This document shows, piece by piece, positions 60,001 to 64,000 of a stretch of 64,000 nt of DNA. The notes beneath the pieces were generated by a model. That model was not told where the DNA came from, made no database searches, and saw only the letters and a list, made by a program, of their open reading frames with translations. Location of the stretch: assembly GCA_032622095.1 (NCBI GenBank), contig CP136063.1:184987956-185051955 (forward strand), read 5' to 3'. Position numbers and translations under genes: made by a program. The first letter of the stretch is position 1. Each line of letters opens with the position of its first letter. The DNA is from Siphonodentalium dalli (lineage: Eukaryota; Mollusca; Scaphopoda; Gadilida; Siphonodentaliidae).

Positions 60001-63000
60001 GATAATGAGCCTATGGTAATAAGATAATGAGCCTATGGTAATAAGATAATGAGCCTATGGTAATAAGATAATGAGCCTATGGTAATAAGATAATGAGCCT
60101 ATGATAATAAGATAATGAGCCTATGATAATAAGATAATGAGCCTGTGATAATAAGATAATGAGCCTATGATAATAAGATAATGAGCCTATGATAATAAGA
60201 TAATGAGCCCATGATAATAAGATAATGAGCCTATGGTAATAAGATAATGAGCCTATGGTAATAAGATAATGAGCCTATGATAATAAGATAATGAGCCTAT
60301 GATAATAAGATAATGAGCCTATGGTAATAAGATAATGAGCCTATGATAATAAGATAATGAGTCTATGATAATAAGATAATGAGCCTATGGTAATAAGATA
60401 ATGAGCCTATGGTAATAAGATAATGAGCCTATGATAATAAGATAATGAGCCTATGATAATAAGATAATGAGCCTGTGATAATAAGATAATGAGCCTATGA
60501 TAATAAGATAATGAGCCTATGGTAATAAGATAATGAGCCTATGATAATAAGATAATGAGCCTACGATAATAAGATAATGAGCCTATGGTAATAAGATAAT
60601 GAGCCTATGGTAATAAGATAATGAGCCTATGGTAATAAGTCTATGATAATAAGATAATGAGCCTGTGATAATAAGATAATGAGCCTATGGTAATAAGATA
60701 ATGAGCCTATGATAATAAGATAATGAGCCTATGATAATAAGATAATGAGCCTATGATAATAAGATAATGAGCCTATGGTAATAAGATAATTTGCCTATGG
60801 TAATAAGTCTATGATAATAAGATAATGAGCCTGTGATAATAAGATAATGAGCCTATGGTAATAAGATAATGAGCCTATGATAATAAGATAATGAGCCTAT
60901 GATAATAAGATAATGAGCCTATGATAATAAGATAATGAGCCTATGGTAATAAGATAATGAGCCTATGGTAATAAGATAATGAGCCTATGATAATAAGATA
61001 ATGAGCCTATGATAATAAGATAATGAGCCTGTGATAATAAGATAATGAGCCTATGATAATAAGATAATGAGTCTACGATAATAAGATAATGAGCCTATGA
61101 TAATAAGATAATGAGCCTATGATAATAAGATAATGAGCCTATGATAATCAGATAATGAGCCTATGATAATAAGATAATGAGCCTATGGTAATAAGATAAT
61201 TTGCCTATGGTAATAAGTCTATGATAATAAGATAATGAGCCTGTGATAATAAGATAATGAGCCTATGGTAATAAGATAATGAGCCTATGATAATAAGATA
61301 ATGAGCCTATGATAATAAGATAATGAGCCTATGTTAATAAGATAATGAGCTTATGTTAATAAGATAATGAGCCTATGGTAATAAGATAATGAGCCTATGA
61401 TAATAAGATAATGAGCCTATGATAATAAGATAATGAGCCTATGATAATAAGATAATGAGCCTATGGTAATAAGATAATGAGCCTATGATAATAAGATAAT
61501 GAGCCTATGATAATAAGATAATGAGCCTGTGATAATAAGATAATGAGCCTATGGTAATAAGATAATGAGCCTATGGTAATAAGATAATGAGCCTATGGTA
61601 ATAAGATAATGAGCCTATGATAATAAGATAATGAGCCTATGATAATAAGATAATGAGCCTATGATAATAAGATAATGAGCCTATGATAATAAGATAATGA
61701 GCCTATGATAATAAGATAATGAGCCTATGATAATACGATAATGAGCCTATGATAATAAGATAATGAGCCTGATAATAAGATAATGAGCCTATGATAATAA
61801 GATAATGAGCCTGATAATAAGATAATGAGCATATGATAATAAGATAATGAGCCTATGATACTAAGATAATGAGCTGATGTTAATAAGATAATGAGCCTAT
61901 GGTAATAAGATAATGAGCCTATGATAATAAGATAATGAGCCTATGATAATAAGATAATGAGCCTATGGTAATAAGATAATGAGCCTATGGTAATAAGATA
62001 ATGAGCCTATGATAATAAGATAATGAGCCTATGATAATTATATAATGAGCCTATGGTAATAAGATAATGAGCCTATGATAATATGATAATGAGCCTATGA
62101 TAATAAGATAATGAGCCTATGATAATAAGATAATGAGCCTATGGTAATAAGATAATGAGCCTATGATAATAAGCCTATGATAATAAGATAATGAGCCTGT
62201 GATAATAAGATAATGAGCCTATGATAATAAACATATGTTAATAAGATAATGAGCCTATGATAATAAGATAATGAGCCTATGGTAATACGATAATGAGCCT
62301 ATGCTAATAAGATAATGAGCCTATGGTAATAAGATAATAAGCATATGATAATAAGATAATGAGCCTATGATAATAAGATAATGAGCCTATGATAATAAGA
62401 AAATGAGCCTATGATAATAAGATAATGAGCCTATGGTAATAAGATAATGAGCGTATGATAATAAGATAATGAGCCTATGGTAATAAGATAATGAGCCTAT
62501 GGTAATAAGATAATGAGCCTATGGTAATAAGCCTATGATAATAAGATAATGAGCCTATGGTAATAAGATAATGAGCCTATGATAATAAGCCTATGATAAT
62601 AAGATAATGAGCCTATGTTAATAAGATAATGAGCCTATGATAATAAGATAATGAGCCTATAGTAATAAGATAATGAGCCTATGGTAATAAGATAATGAGC
62701 CTATGATAATAAGATAATGAGCCTATGGTAATAAGATAATGAGCCTATGGTAATAAGATAATGATCCTATGATAATAAGATAATGAGTCTATGATAATAA
62801 GATAATGAGCCTATGGTAATAAGATAATGAGCCTATGGTAATAAGATAATGAGCCTATAATAATAAGATAATGAGCCTATGATAATAAGATAATGAGCCT
62901 GTGATAATAAGATAATGAGCCTATGATAATAAGATAATGAGCCTATGGTAATAAGATAATGAGCCTATGATAATAAGATAATGAGCCTATCATAATAAGA

Positions 63001-63619
63001 TAATGAGCCTGTGATAATAAGATAATGAGCCTATGATAATAAGATAATGAGCCTATGATAATAAGATAATGAGCCTATGATAATAAGATAATGAGCCTAT
63101 GGTAATAAGATAATGAGCCTATGGTAATAAGATAATGAGCCTATGATAATAAGATAATGAGCCTATGATAATAAGATAATGAGCCTATGCTAATAAGATA
63201 ATGAGCCTATGGTAATAAGATAATGAGCCTATGATAATAAGATAATGAGCCTATGATAATAAGATAATGAGCCTATGATAATAAGATAATGAGCCTATGG
63301 TAATAAGATAATGAGCCTATGGTAATAAGATAATGAGCCTATGATAATAAGATAATGAGTCTATGATAATAAGATAATGAGCCTATGGTAATAAGATAAT
63401 GAGCTTATGGTAATAAGATAATGAGCCTATGATAATAAGATAATGAGCCTATGATAATAAGATAATGAGCCTGTGATAATAAGATAATGAGCCTATGATA
63501 ATAAGATAATGAGCCTATGGTAATAAGATAATGAGCCTATGATAATAAGATAATGAGCCTATGATAATAAGATAATGAGCCTATGGTAATAAGATAATGA
63601 GCCTATGGTAATAAGTCTA
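57084..63619. repeat. 22-bp satellite array 2 (~6.5 kb, ~297 units)
   Basis: Same unit, variants and higher-order markers as array 1. From about 60600 to its right edge it follows array 1 (23280-26300) unit by unit at a constant offset of 37,320 bp, with only a handful of substitutions seen by eye. Confidence 0.97.
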
Positions 63620-64000
63620 TGTAGTGGGGCGGATAGAAGACAAAATCGTGCATTTTATGGTAAAAGCACCAAACTTGACACGCATGTACTACATATAATA
63701 ATAAGACATTTTGGATATCATGCCAAGCTGAAAAATGCCCATGGTTGCCATGGTAACCGTGTTGACAAAAAATCTAGTTTTTCTCTCAATCCCAACAAGT
63801 ATGCATCGTTATGACTCAGTTTCTGATCGAAAAACAATGTTTTATGTACCTATTTGTTCTGAAATGGGAATAGGCCATATATCCATTGACTCATGTTGCC
63901 GTTATAGTTGGGTTGATTCAAAATGGTGGATAAAATGGGCGCCATTTGTTTGAAAGTCCCTATTATTGGCTGCGTGTATCAACATTTTATTGAGATGTGT
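63620..64000 (+). repeat. dispersed repeat family C, copy flanking array 2
   Basis: Identical over the 398 bp compared (63603-64000) to 26283-26680. The window ends inside the match, so the duplicated segment continues beyond it. Confidence 0.95.

Overview
The window looks like repeat-rich, AT-rich nuclear DNA of an animal, most likely a mollusc or other lophotrochozoan. The phylum is inferred from the style of the repeats, not from a diagnostic gene. There are no operons, Shine-Dalgarno sites, tRNAs, rRNAs or CRISPR arrays. Only two things look genuinely protein-coding: a small spliced gene for a Ctr/SLC31-type copper transporter on the minus strand (exons 12105-12171 and 10390-10802), and a nearly complete non-LTR retrotransposon (LINE, CR1/Jockey-like) on the minus strand (31533-46220). 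Almost everything else is satellite, microsatellite, foldback/MITE elements or dispersed repeats.

Layout. 1-15.8 kb: unique DNA studded with MITEs. These include a 1.29-kb foldback element with a 5-bp target duplication and two paralogous empty sites, three TTAA-flanked MITEs with hairpin arms, another TTAA family, CAT and AGT microsatellites, a 31-bp minisatellite, copies of a ~360-bp dispersed repeat (family A), and the copper-transporter gene, whose intron holds one family A copy and one truncated MITE. 15.8-26.3 kb: a 10.5-kb array of a 22-bp satellite in which every unit carries a GATA-factor consensus. 26.3-31.5 kb: mostly unrecognised DNA with family B and C repeats. 31.5-46.2 kb: the LINE, split inside its reverse-transcriptase domain by an 11.39-kb insertion (33160-44549). 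47.6-57.1 kb: a mosaic of repeats: a GC-rich palindromic block duplicated in tandem with 1.47 kb of flank, blocks rich in TCAAGGTCA-type half-sites, a ~122-bp repeat with NRF1-like sites and a ~175-bp satellite. 57.1-63.6 kb: a second array of the 22-bp satellite, whose last ~3 kb and 3' flank duplicate the end of the first array at a constant offset of 37,320 bp.

The most striking object is the 11.39-kb insertion. It has 9-bp target-site duplications, imperfect terminal repeats, a perfect 20-bp-stem hairpin at each end, and an interior made entirely of a 165-bp satellite in two head-to-head arms (about 27 and 40 monomers). Each monomer repeats a motif also found in the terminal hairpin. Excising it with one target copy restores the LINE reading frame exactly, so it moved as one unit. 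It encodes no recognisable protein and would be a non-autonomous, satellite-carrying foldback transposon. The LINE also has a +1 slip in an A-run and an in-frame stop before its C-terminal CCHC-like region, so this copy is dead.

All judgements are by eye. Repeat counts, periods and identities are approximate unless stated as exact.
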